Counted from the stretch's first letter, positions 1 through 6,498 are shown. The stretch: 11,622 bases of DNA from an uncultured bacterium (GCA_905216175.1 CAJMSV010000055.1:1-11622), one strand, 5' to 3'. Notes: generated from the sequence alone by a model not told the origin. Program-made: numbers and translations.

Positions 1-15
1 CCATGTTGGCAAAGG

Positions 16-44
16 GGGCTGCCACACCAATGGTGCGGCAGCCC
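16..44 (-). terminator. Strong hairpin downstream of the minus-strand PurL-chimera gene
   Basis: The arms GGGCTGCCACACC and GGTGCGGCAGCCC pair over 13 positions with one A/C mismatch around a 3-nt loop (AAT). On the minus strand the mismatch becomes a G-U pair, and the hairpin is followed by CCCTTTGCC, so it fits that direction better, although the T tract is poor. It lies about 60 nt past the stop of the 101-1423 gene and is its likely terminator. Without a clean U run this remains tentative. Confidence 0.4.
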
Positions 45-70
45 ACAGCGAAATGTAACATTGGGGATAT

Positions 71-94
71 GCAGGCGGCATGCCTGCTTTTTTT
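71..94 (+). terminator. Rho-independent terminator for a plus-strand gene left of the window
   Basis: GCAGGC and GCCTGC form a 6-bp stem around GGCAT, directly followed by seven T residues. This is a classical intrinsic terminator read rightward. No plus-strand gene ends inside the window before it, so it would close a transcript that begins to the left. It sits only 6 nt from the stop codon of the converging minus-strand gene, so the two transcription units meet here. Confidence 0.6.
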
Positions 95-100
95 ATGGCG

Positions 101-1423
101 TTACTCCGCCGTAGAGCCACTCAGCAGCGCGTAGGCCTCCGTACCGGCGTCGATGACTTCCTGCAGGCCCTGGGCCTTCAGGGAGTCATACTGGGTGAAG
201 AAGTCGTCCACGGTCATCTGACCGGCAATCGTCTGGTCTCGCAGCACGCATACGCCGGTGGTGATCAGCTCGGCGCGATACTCCACGTATGCTTCCGTAT
301 CCAGGGTTTGCGGCATGGCGTAGAAGTAGTCGTTGTTCACCACGGCCAGGCCATTGTAGAAGGAAGCGGAAGCATCGTCCAGCTCTTCCAGGGGCATGCC
401 AGCAAACAGGCACTGCATGAAAGCATTGGTCTCCCATTCACCGCCGAAGGGCTCGAATTCGGTCGGGAGGATGTGGGTCTCGTTCTTAAAGAGGAACAGC
501 CAGTCCTGGTCCTCGCCGTCGACATCGACCTTCACCTTGACGGTGCAGGCGTTGATCTCCTCGGACTCATCGACATCGGTCATGACGCCGGTCTTCTTGA
601 GGTACTTGGCGCCGATGGTGCCCATGTCCATGAGGCAGACGGGCTTGGCGTCGCGGCCGAGTTCGTGGCGCATCTCCATGTAGCGGTCGAAGGCCTGCTG
701 CACCACGGCGTCGTCGATCGTCACGTCGTCCAGGACGGTGCCGAAGGTGGTGTGGCGGCAGTGGTCGGACCAGTAGGTGTCGATCACGCGGATCTCGGTG
801 ATGGAGGGGTCGCGGTCCTCATCGCGGAAGTACTGCTGGCAGAAGGCGATGTCCGCCTCGTCCATGGCAAGGCCGCGATCGGCGATAAAGGCGGCAAGGC
901 CGGCCTCGTCGAGCTCGCGGAAACCGTCGAGCACTTCGACAGGCTGCGGCTCGGGTGTCTCAATGTGCAACGTCTCGGGCAGGTCGAGCGAGGCGATGCG
1001 CGCCTCGACGGGGTTCACCACGTAGTGCTTGATGGCCTCGATGGCGGCCTCGTCCAGGGCGCCCGAGATCATATAGACCTTGGCGGAGCGCACGGCGGGG
1101 CGCTCGCCCTGGCTGATGAGCTGCACGCACTCGCTGGCGGAGTCGGCGCGCTGGTCAAACTGGCCAGGCAGGAATTCGACGGCAAAGACGGCGCCATCGC
1201 TTGCGGGGAGCTCGTCGTAGGTCACATCGACCTGGGGCTCGCTAAAGACGGTCGGCACGCAGGAGCGGAAAAGCTCCTCGTCGATGCCCTCGACGTCGTA
1301 GCGGTTGATGATCCTCAGGGCCTCGATGCCCTTGATGCCGAGAATCTCGGTCAGCTCGCCCTTGAGCTGCTGAGCCTCGACGTCGAACCCGGGTTTCTTC
1401 TCCACGTAGATACGAGAGACCAT
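101..1423 (-). CDS. purL: Chimeric ORF: PurL (FGAM synthase) N-terminal part fused to a solute-binding-protein-like C-terminus
   Basis: This is a 440-residue ORF. Residues 1-328 match the start of the large single-chain phosphoribosylformylglycinamidine synthase, which makes FGAM from FGAR, glutamine and ATP in purine synthesis. Supporting motifs are the PurS-like N-terminus (VSRIYVEKKPGF), IRVIDTYWSDHCRHTTF at 211-227, and KNETHxxPTExEPFGG at 313-328. The full enzyme is about 1,200 residues; nearly all of the ATP-binding and glutaminase parts are absent. From about residue 329 the protein changes character. The pattern YNGLAVVNNDYFYAMPQTL, then DDFFTQYDSLKAQGLQEVID, then an alanine-rich end resembles the C-terminus of ABC sugar-binding lipoproteins. 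There is no frameshift. The start ATG at 1423 follows AGGAAGGCAGG. It cannot be an active PurL. It could be a recombination product, a deletion fusion or an assembly chimera. The PurL part is certain; the SBP assignment is moderate. Confidence 0.8.
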   Translation of the reverse strand: MVSRIYVEKKPGFDVEAQQLKGELTEILGIKGIEALRIINRYDVEGIDEELFRSCVPTVFSEPQVDVTYDELPASDGAVFAVEFLPGQFDQRADSASECVQLISQGERPAVRSAKVYMISGALDEAAIEAIKHYVVNPVEARIASLDLPETLHIETPEPQPVEVLDGFRELDEAGLAAFIADRGLAMDEADIAFCQQYFRDEDRDPSITEIRVIDTYWSDHCRHTTFGTVLDDVTIDDAVVQQAFDRYMEMRHELGRDAKPVCLMDMGTIGAKYLKKTGVMTDVDESEEINACTVKVKVDVDGEDQDWLFLFKNETHILPTEFEPFGGEWETNAFMQCLFAGMPLEELDDASASFYNGLAVVNNDYFYAMPQTLDTEAYVEYRAELITTGVCVLRDQTIAGQMTVDDFFTQYDSLKAQGLQEVIDAGTEAYALLSGSTAE

Positions 1424-1505
1424 TGGTTCCTGCCTTCCTGATCGGTTGGGCGTACGGTACGGTATGCGGCAGCGGTCGGTTTGCGGGGTCTGCCCTGCGG
1501 TCGCC

Positions 1506-1538
1506 TTGAGCCACATGTTTGTAAACCTCACTATGATA
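1506..1538. promoter_or_regulatory. Possible divergent promoter between the purL-like gene and the antiporter gene
   Basis: The 184-nt gap between the two divergent start codons holds overlapping -10-like hexamers: TATGAT (1532-1537) read rightward, and TATCAT (1533-1538) read leftward. The rightward one has a TTGAGC upstream at 1506, but the 20-nt spacing is too long, and no good -35 is seen leftward. A second rightward -10 candidate, TACAGT, lies near 1574. The assignment rests on weak hexamer matches only. Confidence 0.25.
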
Positions 1539-1607
1539 CGACAGCTCGCGGCGCGTTGAGGACGGCGAGGGTGCTACAGTGAAGCGCAAACAAGAGAAAG
1601 GCATCAC

Positions 1608-3170
1608 ATGGCATTCGTTTCACTCGCCATCATCGCACTCGTGGCCTTCGCAAGCCCCTTCATTGCCTCGGCGATTCCCGGAAAACCCGTTCCCGAGACG
1701 GTCTTTTTGCTCGTGTTCGGTGCGGTGCTGGGCCCGCATATGCTTGGCGTCATCCATGTAGATGCCGAGGTCTCGCTCGTGTCCGAGCTCGGCCTGGCCT
1801 TTTTGTTCCTGCTTGCCGGCTTTGAGATCGACCCCAAGAGCATCACGGGCGTCGAGGGGCGCTACGGCTTGGCGACGTGGGTCGTCACGTTTGGTATCGC
1901 CTGGCTTGCCGTGCGCTTTACCCCGTGGTTCTCGGTTAGTCATTTCGACGGTATCGCCGTGACGCTTGCCCTCACTTCGACGGCGCTCGGCACGCTCGTG
2001 CCCATCATGCGCGAGCGCTCGCTCACCGGCACGCGTGTGGGCGACTCGATTCTCGCGTATGGCACTTGGGGCGAGCTCGGTCCCGTGCTCGCCATGTCGG
2101 TGCTGCTGTCTGCCCGCACCGGCATCCAGACGCTTGTAATTCTTGGCCTGTTTGCGGTGGTCTGCGTGCTGCTGGCCGCGGTCCCAAGTCGTTCCAGGCG
2201 CGTCGGCAGCCGCTTCTTTTCGTTTGTCGAGGAACGCGCCGACACCACGTCGCAGACCTTCGTGCGCCTGACGGTGCTCATCCTGGTCACGCTCGTGGCG
2301 TTCTCGGCCATCTTTGACCTCGACATCGTGTTGGGTTCTTTTGCCGCCGGCTTTGTCCTGCGCTATATCATCCCCGAGGGCAACCATACGCTCGAGACCA
2401 AGCTCGACGGCCTGGCCTACGGCTTTTTGATTCCGGTGTTCTTTACCGTATCGGGCGCAAAGATCGACCTGACGGCCGTGGCGTCGCGCCCGGGCTTGCT
2501 CGCGGGTTTTATCGTGGCGTTGCTGATTATTCGTGCCGTGCCCATCCTCATCTCTATGGGCATTTGTCCCGCGACGCGCGATGTGTCGGCGTATGGCCGC
2601 ATTACCGTGGCCCTGTACTGCACCACGGCCCTGCCAATCATCGTTGCCGTGACAAGCGTTGCCGTCAACGCGGGCGCGCTGTCGCAAGATATTGCGTCGG
2701 TCATGGTTGCCGCCGGTGCCATCACGGTGTTCTTGATGCCATTGCTCGCGCAGCTCTTCTACCGTGTGGTCGACGCCGCGCCGGTTGCCGCCGTGGCAGA
2801 AGTTGCCGAGCATCCATCCGATGCGCTCGACATCCTGCGCGCCCATCACGATTTGGCGAGCTTGCTCGCACGCGAGCACGAGCTGCTGACCTCGCATGGC
2901 CATGGTCGCACGCTCGACGGCATACCTACCCTTGATTCCATTGCCGACCGCCTCTCGGCCGAGGCGGCAAGCGGACACATCGATGCCCGCATCGTGGACG
3001 CGGCGCAACATCTTGCCGATAAGACCTATGGTGATGAGCTTGACCCGTCCGAGCTGACTCCGCGTGAGCGCCGCCGCCTGGAGCGCGCCAAGCTCGCCGT
3101 GCACGAATACCGCCGCCGCATGCTGGAGCTCTACGCGCGCAATGAAGCACAAGACGACGACGGCAGGTAG
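1608..3170 (+). CDS. Cation:proton antiporter, CPA2 family, with soluble C-terminal tail
   Basis: This 520-residue membrane protein has roughly 12 hydrophobic segments between residues 3 and 388 and would exchange H+ for Na+ or K+ across the cytoplasmic membrane. Family signs are LGLAFLFLLAGFEID at 61-75, the STALGTLVPIMRE stretch around 124-136, and PVFFTVSGAKIDL at 276-288, equivalent to the usual PIFF-GxxID motif. At the position where electrogenic members carry two aspartates, it has GE (155-156) within WGELGP, a variant I associate with actinobacterial relatives. Residues 390-520 are hydrophilic, with charged helical segments (LTPRERRRLERAKLAVHEY), and hold no recognisable TrkA-N/RCK nucleotide-binding domain. 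The start is supported by AGAAAGG 7 nt upstream. The gene stands alone, divergent from the purL-like ORF, and ends before the palindrome array. The ion specificity is unknown. Confidence 0.88.
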   Translation: MAFVSLAIIALVAFASPFIASAIPGKPVPETVFLLVFGAVLGPHMLGVIHVDAEVSLVSELGLAFLFLLAGFEIDPKSITGVEGRYGLATWVVTFGIAWLAVRFTPWFSVSHFDGIAVTLALTSTALGTLVPIMRERSLTGTRVGDSILAYGTWGELGPVLAMSVLLSARTGIQTLVILGLFAVVCVLLAAVPSRSRRVGSRFFSFVEERADTTSQTFVRLTVLILVTLVAFSAIFDLDIVLGSFAAGFVLRYIIPEGNHTLETKLDGLAYGFLIPVFFTVSGAKIDLTAVASRPGLLAGFIVALLIIRAVPILISMGICPATRDVSAYGRITVALYCTTALPIIVAVTSVAVNAGALSQDIASVMVAAGAITVFLMPLLAQLFYRVVDAAPVAAVAEVAEHPSDALDILRAHHDLASLLAREHELLTSHGHGRTLDGIPTLDSIADRLSAEAASGHIDARIVDAAQHLADKTYGDELDPSELTPRERRRLERAKLAVHEYRRRMLELYARNEAQDDDGR

Positions 3171-3183
3171 CCAATGCCGCCGC

Positions 3184-3353
3184 GGAAAATGCATCCCGGA
3201 ATTGGCGTCCAGAGTGGGATGCAGTTTCCGTGAGAGGCCCGTTGCGGAAACGGTGTCCCAGAATCGGCGTTCAAAACGGGGCACATTTTCCGAAACATGG
3301 CCCTGAGGGAAGCTGCGTCCCGGTCTGGGCCGGAATTCTGGGACACGGCTTCC
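3184..3353. repeat. Array of three 46-bp imperfect palindromes at 62-bp period (REP/BIME-like)
   Basis: The units lie at 3184-3229, 3246-3291 and 3308-3353. Each is exactly 46 bp: a 14-nt arm of the form GGAAnnnGnnTCCC, an 18-nt centre, and a 14-nt complementary arm GGGnnnCnnnTTCC. Both linkers are exactly 16 nt. Unit 1 arms pair with one mismatch, unit 3 with two; unit 2 is weaker. The centres of units 1 and 2 share GAATnGGCGTnCA. The centre of unit 3 matches them better as its reverse complement (AGAAT at the start, CAGACC near the end), so copy 3 is inverted. It sits between converging genes, the usual place for REP-type elements. Possible roles are 3'-end mRNA protection or binding of an architectural protein. 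No protein-coding function is likely. Confidence 0.75.
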
Positions 3354-3367
3354 ACTTCAAACAGAAG

Positions 3368-3408
3368 AAGGCGCGCTGCCTGCGGTTGATGCAGACAGCG
3401 CGCCTTTT
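3368..3408. terminator. Bidirectional terminator between the antiporter and SDR genes
   Basis: AAGGCGCGCTGCCTGC (3368-3383) and GCAGACAGCGCGCCTT (3391-3406) pair almost fully around a 7-nt loop. TTTT follows on the plus strand. On the minus strand the hairpin is followed by CTTCTTCTG, which is also T-rich. It lies 198 nt past the antiporter stop and 44 nt past the SDR stop, so it can end both converging transcripts. Confidence 0.75.
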
Positions 3409-3451
3409 GCGTTGGGCCTCGTTGAGGTTCGAAGTCGTGGCTTGTGGCCCC

Positions 3452-4201
3452 TTAGGAACGGGCGGCTCCGTCGACGGGGAGCACGGCGCCCGTGACATAG
3501 GATGACATGTCGCTCGCTAGGAAAACGAAGGCGTTGGCGACATCCTCGGGCTCGCCCATGCGACCCAGGGGAATGGTGGCGATGATGGGCTTAATAACCT
3601 CTTCGGGCAGGTTGGCGACCATATCGGTCTTGGTTACGCCAGGCGCGACGGCATTGACGCGAATACCCATGGGGGCGAGCTCGCGCGAGAGCGACTGGAC
3701 CATGCCGTTGACGGCAAACTTGGACGTAGGATAGCCGACGCCGGAGGGCTGGCCATACTTGGCGACCATTGAACTCGTGGTGGTGATGGTGCCGCCGTGG
3801 CCGGCCTCGGTCATGATCTTGGCGGCAGCCTGGTGACCATTAAAGACGGCGACGACGTTAAGGTCCATGACCTTTGCAAACTCTTCTGCCGTGTAATCCA
3901 AAAGGGGCGAGCGCTGGGAGATGCCGGCGTTGTTGACGACCGTGTCCAAGCCGCCCATATCGGCGGCAGCCTGGGTAAAGGCCTCGGTTACGGCTTCGAG
4001 CGAGGTGAGGTCGCAGGAGCGACCCCAGACCTTAGCCTCGGGATAGGCGGCTGTCAGCTTCTCAACGGCCGCGTCGGCAGTCTCCTGGCGCGAGCCAAAG
4101 ACGGTGACGGCGGCGCCTTCCTCGATAAAACGGCAGGCGATGGCATAGCCGATACCGCGCGTGCCTCCGGTGATGATTGCTTTCTTGCCCTCGAGCAGCA
4201 T
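3452..4201 (-). CDS. SDR-family NAD(P)-dependent oxidoreductase, resembling BaiA-type 3-alpha-hydroxysteroid dehydrogenases
   Basis: This 249-residue classical short-chain dehydrogenase/reductase has the cofactor motif TGGTRGIG at 11-18, NNAG at 90-93, and a catalytic set N115, S144, Y157, K161 (GYPTSK). The C-terminal stretch ASDMSSYVTGAVLPVDG is also typical. Many such proteins are annotated FabG-like. From memory, several stretches resemble the bile-acid 3-alpha-HSDH BaiA more closely: ITGGTRGIG, YPE-x-V-x-G-x-x-x-DLTS, VFNG, APGV-x-x-TDM and VDGAxR. Bile acid or another hydroxy/keto compound is therefore a candidate substrate. After the second beta strand it has FGSR rather than an acidic residue, which suggests NADP(H) preference. 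ATG at 4201 is chosen because GAGAGGAAG lies just upstream; the open frame continues further but has no better site. It appears to be transcribed alone. The family is certain; the substrate is not. Confidence 0.9.
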   Translation of the reverse strand: MLLEGKKAIITGGTRGIGYAIACRFIEEGAAVTVFGSRQETADAAVEKLTAAYPEAKVWGRSCDLTSLEAVTEAFTQAAADMGGLDTVVNNAGISQRSPLLDYTAEEFAKVMDLNVVAVFNGHQAAAKIMTEAGHGGTITTTSSMVAKYGQPSGVGYPTSKFAVNGMVQSLSRELAPMGIRVNAVAPGVTKTDMVANLPEEVIKPIIATIPLGRMGEPEDVANAFVFLASDMSSYVTGAVLPVDGAARS

Positions 4202-4284
4202 ATCGCTTCCTCTCTTATGCGGATGGATACTTGCAGCACAGCATAGTGGCGGCAAAAAACAGCTGACGCCGCATATCGGTAAAC

Positions 4285-4313
4285 GGTATCCACGGTTGTT
4301 GACGAACGGTCAA
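4285..4313 (-). promoter_or_regulatory. Putative promoter and operator-like dyad for the SDR gene
   Basis: Read leftward, TTGACC (4308-4313) and GATACC (4285-4290) are separated by 17 nt, an acceptable sigma-70-type pair with a weak -10. This would give a leader of about 75-80 nt before the ATG at 4201. The -35 is one arm of a dyad TTGAC-GAACG-GTCAA at 4299-4313, where a repressor could block the promoter. No regulator gene is adjacent. This is predicted from motif matches alone. Confidence 0.35.
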
Positions 4314-4357
4314 GTTGTTCAAACGTTAGTCGACCACTTCGTGCAAAAGATGCAACT

Positions 4358-4391
4358 AAAAGGGGCTCCCATCCAATCGGACGGGAGCCCC
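4358..4391 (-). terminator. Rho-independent terminator of the homoserine dehydrogenase gene
   Basis: Read on the minus strand, GGGGCTCCCGTCC and GGATGGGAGCCCC form a 13-bp stem (one G-T pair) around GATT, followed by TTTT. It begins 31 nt after the hom stop codon and separates hom from the SDR gene, so the two are distinct transcription units. Confidence 0.8.
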
Positions 4392-4422
4392 TCATGCGTT
4401 ATTTGATTTGCCGAGAATCAGG

Positions 4423-5766
4423 CTAGTTGGCCATGACGCCTTCGGTCCATGCCTCGACGTCCTCGATGCGAAGGACGTTGGCGACCTCGGCCACGCAGTC
4501 GACGCTGGCAAGCGCGGCGGCGGCAGCCTGGACGTCCTTCTCGAGTGCGCGGTGCGTCAGGAAGATGACCGAGCAGGCATCGCTGACGCCCGACTTGCCG
4601 TCCTCGACCTGGTTGATGAGCGAGATCGAGATGTTGTGCTTGGCAAAGATGTCGACCGTCTCGGACAGGGCGCCCACGCGGTCGGCGACCTTCAGGCGCA
4701 CATAGTACTTGGTCTGGAGCTCGTCCATGGGCTTAAAGGCGAGGTTGTGACCATAGGGCTCAATCTCGGGCAGCGGAGCCACGCCGCGGCTAATCTGCTC
4801 GGAGAGCGACAGGATATCGCCCACGACGGCGCTCGCGGTGGGGAAGGAGCCTGCGCCGGCACCGTAGAACATGGTCTCGCCCACGGCGTCGCCTACCACG
4901 TAGACGGCGTTCATGGCGCCGTTGACCTTGGCGAGCATATGGTCTGCCGGGATGAGCGTGGGGTGCACACGAACGTCAACGCCGGCGTCGGTGTTGCGGG
5001 CGATGCCCAGCAGCTTGATGGTATAGCCGAGCTCGCGGGCCTGAGCGATGTCCTCGGCACCGATGGTGCGGATGCCCTGCTGATATACGGCGTCGGTGGT
5101 CACGCGGGTGCCAAAGCCGATGGAAGCGAGGATTGCCGTCTTGCTGGCGGCGTCGAAGCCGTCGACGTCGGCGGACGGGTCGGCCTCGGCATAGCCCTTG
5201 GCCTGCGCGTCGGCAAGCACGTCGGCGTAATCGGCGCCCTCGGCGTCCATGCGCGACAGGATATAGTTGGTGGTGCCGTTGAGAATGCCTGCGATGGTCA
5301 GGATCTTGTTGCCCACCAGGTCGTGCTCGAGCGTGCTGACTATGGGGATGCCACCGCCGCAGCTGGCCTCGCACTTAATCTGCACGCCGCACGCGCGTGC
5401 CTTCTCGGCGAGCGTCTCGACATGACGGCCCAGCAGGGCCTTGTTGGCAGAGACGACGTGCTTGCCGTGCTCAAAGGCAGTGGTGAAGATCTCGGATGCG
5501 GGATGCTCGCCACCGATCAGCTCGCCGACGCTGTCGACGGCGGGGTCGGTGACGACGTCGTGTCAGTCGCTCGTTTAGGCCTTGCGCTCAATGCCTGCCG
5601 CCTCGGCCTGCTCCCAGGCAAGCGCGCAGGCGCGGGTCAGCTTAAGGTCGATGCCGTAGGCTGCCAGGTACTCATCGTGGTGGCTCTTGATCAGACGGGC
5701 CACGCCGCCGCCGACGGTTCCCAGACCGATCAGACCGACGTTCACGGTGCGCAGGGGTTCGCTCAT
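4423..5766 (-). pseudogene. hom: Homoserine dehydrogenase, interrupted by two in-frame stop codons
   Basis: Homoserine dehydrogenase reduces aspartate semialdehyde to homoserine for threonine, methionine and, through threonine, isoleucine. The frame spans 447 codons, normal for the ACT-containing form. It has the nucleotide-binding motif GLIGLGTVGGG at 11-21, HVVSANKALL at 103-112, GGGIPI at 137-142, the substrate region GILNGTTNYI, and a C-terminal ACT domain around 350-425 (YYVRLKVADRVGALSETV), the usual site of threonine feedback. Codon 64 is TAA (5575-5577) and codon 68 is TGA (5563-5565). Homology resumes in the same frame (DVVTDPAVDS), so these are nonsense changes, not frameshifts. ATG at 5766 is supported by AAGGAG 7 nt upstream. 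Translation would yield a 63-residue peptide. Restart at GTG 5385 would lack the cofactor site. It is either a recent pseudogene or contains sequencing errors. Confidence 0.88.
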
Positions 5767-5963
5767 AGATAGCTCCTTCGTGCATCTTATAGATGGATTA
5801 ACCACTTAAAGGTTGAGTGCATTCTAGCGTGAACAGAGGGCGCGTGCTCGCCAGGCAACAGGAGTCGCACAAAACGGCACCCCCGAAACGCTGCGGAAAC
5901 ATTGGAAACATGCTCGCTACAAACGGAACTCCGTAACAAACTGTCAACGTTTGCGCCATAAGG

Positions 5964-6269
5964 TTTGCCCTGTGCGACTGGGGCATGCAGGCGCTCGTCG
6001 GCCCCGTCACCACCGGTGCCGCCGTCGCCGTCTCGGGCGAGATCGCCGATGCCTTTGCCGAGCAGGCCAAGGCATCCAAGCTCGACATCGTCGATACCGA
6101 GACCTTTAAGGACGACTCCTCCACGAGCTTTATCAACCAGCCGACCAAGGCCATGCGCAAGATCAAGATCGAGGGCCTGACGGGCGAACTCACATGGAAC
6201 GACGGGGGTCAGGTCGAGAAGCCCGCTACGGCCTATGTGATTCAGGACGGCAAGTACATCGCCGCCTAG
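5964..6269 (+). pseudogene. Internally deleted remnant of a second livJ (branched-chain amino acid binding protein)
   Basis: The frame ending at TAG 6267-6269 translates to three joined pieces of a protein very like the intact LivJ at 6541-7728. CDWGMQALVGPVTTGAAVAVSGE corresponds to LivJ residues ~109-131. IADAFAEQAKASKLDIVDTE through NQPTKA corresponds to ~198-234. MRKIKIEGLTGELTWNDGG to the end corresponds to ~358-395. Two internal blocks (~66 and 123 codons) and the whole N-terminus, including the lipoprotein signal, are missing, yet the frame is kept. No start codon with a Shine-Dalgarno precedes the homology; the first in-frame ATG at 5985 is internal to the alignment. Many synonymous differences from the downstream livJ show it is an old paralogue and not a fresh partial copy. 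It is probably not expressed as a working binding protein. Confidence 0.85.
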
Positions 6270-6328
6270 GTGCGCACAAAATGCGACCGGTGAGGCTGTT
6301 TTAATCAGGGCAGGGACGCTTGTAACAG

Positions 6329-6386
6329 AATGGAAATATTACTTTTACTTAATAAAGTGGCATTTATGCATAAAGCAATGGAAATA
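6329..6386. promoter_or_regulatory. AT-rich liv upstream region with direct repeat and 12-bp palindrome
   Basis: The 271 nt between the remnant and livJ are far more AT-rich than anything else here. AATGGAAATA occurs at 6329-6338 and again at 6377-6386, 48 bp apart. Between them lies the perfect palindrome TTTATGCATAAA (6363-6374). This symmetry could be a binding site for a nutrient-responsive regulator of the liv operon. No cognate regulator is encoded in the window, so the role is inferred from position only. Confidence 0.35.
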
Positions 6387-6423
6387 CGCAGAAATATGGA
6401 TAAATGGACAAATCCAAAGAAAA

Positions 6424-6465
6424 GTTGAAATAATCGTCACTTTTCTCAACTAAAGCGTCTACTAT
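6424..6465 (+). promoter_or_regulatory. Possible liv operon promoter with dyad AGTTGA-N16-TCAACT
   Basis: AGTTGA (6424-6429) and TCAACT (6446-6451) are perfect inverted arms. The left arm overlaps a -35-like TTGAAA (6425-6430), and TACTAT at 6460-6465 is the best nearby -10-like hexamer, but the two are too far apart to be a normal pair. The promoter therefore probably lies here but cannot be fixed. Transcription from TACTAT would give a leader of about 70 nt. Confidence 0.3.
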
Positions 6466-6498
6466 TTTGCGAACGCCGAACACGGCGAAGGATGGCCT

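Noticed and set aside
80..1441. Long plus-strand open frame antisense to the purL-like gene
   Set aside because: His/Val/Leu/Gly-rich translation without family motifs or a ribosome site; typical antisense shadow of a high-GC gene. The minus strand has clear PurL motifs.
1440..1500. Purine riboswitch or PurR box upstream of the purL-like gene
   Set aside because: Only a short repeated TACGG and GC-rich sequence are seen; no conserved purine aptamer or PurR-type motif recognised.
1620..3284. 554-codon minus-strand frame opposite the antiporter
   Set aside because: Arg/His/Gly-rich, low-complexity-like translation with no motifs; the plus strand encodes a clear membrane protein.
3184..3353. 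CRISPR array
   Set aside because: Only three diverged palindromic units with the third inverted and 16-nt linkers; too few and too variable for CRISPR repeats and spacers, and no cas genes nearby.
3131..3355. Small minus-strand frame across the palindrome array, and matching plus-strand frames
   Set aside because: Repeated short phrases in the translation come from the DNA palindromes themselves; no ribosome site or conserved character.
5563..5565. TGA in hom as a selenocysteine or recoded codon
   Set aside because: The family context calls for Trp-like TSDWHD, an upstream TAA also interrupts the frame, and no SECIS-like stem was seen just after it.
4408..5772. 454-codon plus-strand frame opposite homoserine dehydrogenase
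   Set aside because: Uninterrupted only because of antisense GC bias; no start signal. It does not rescue the hom stops.
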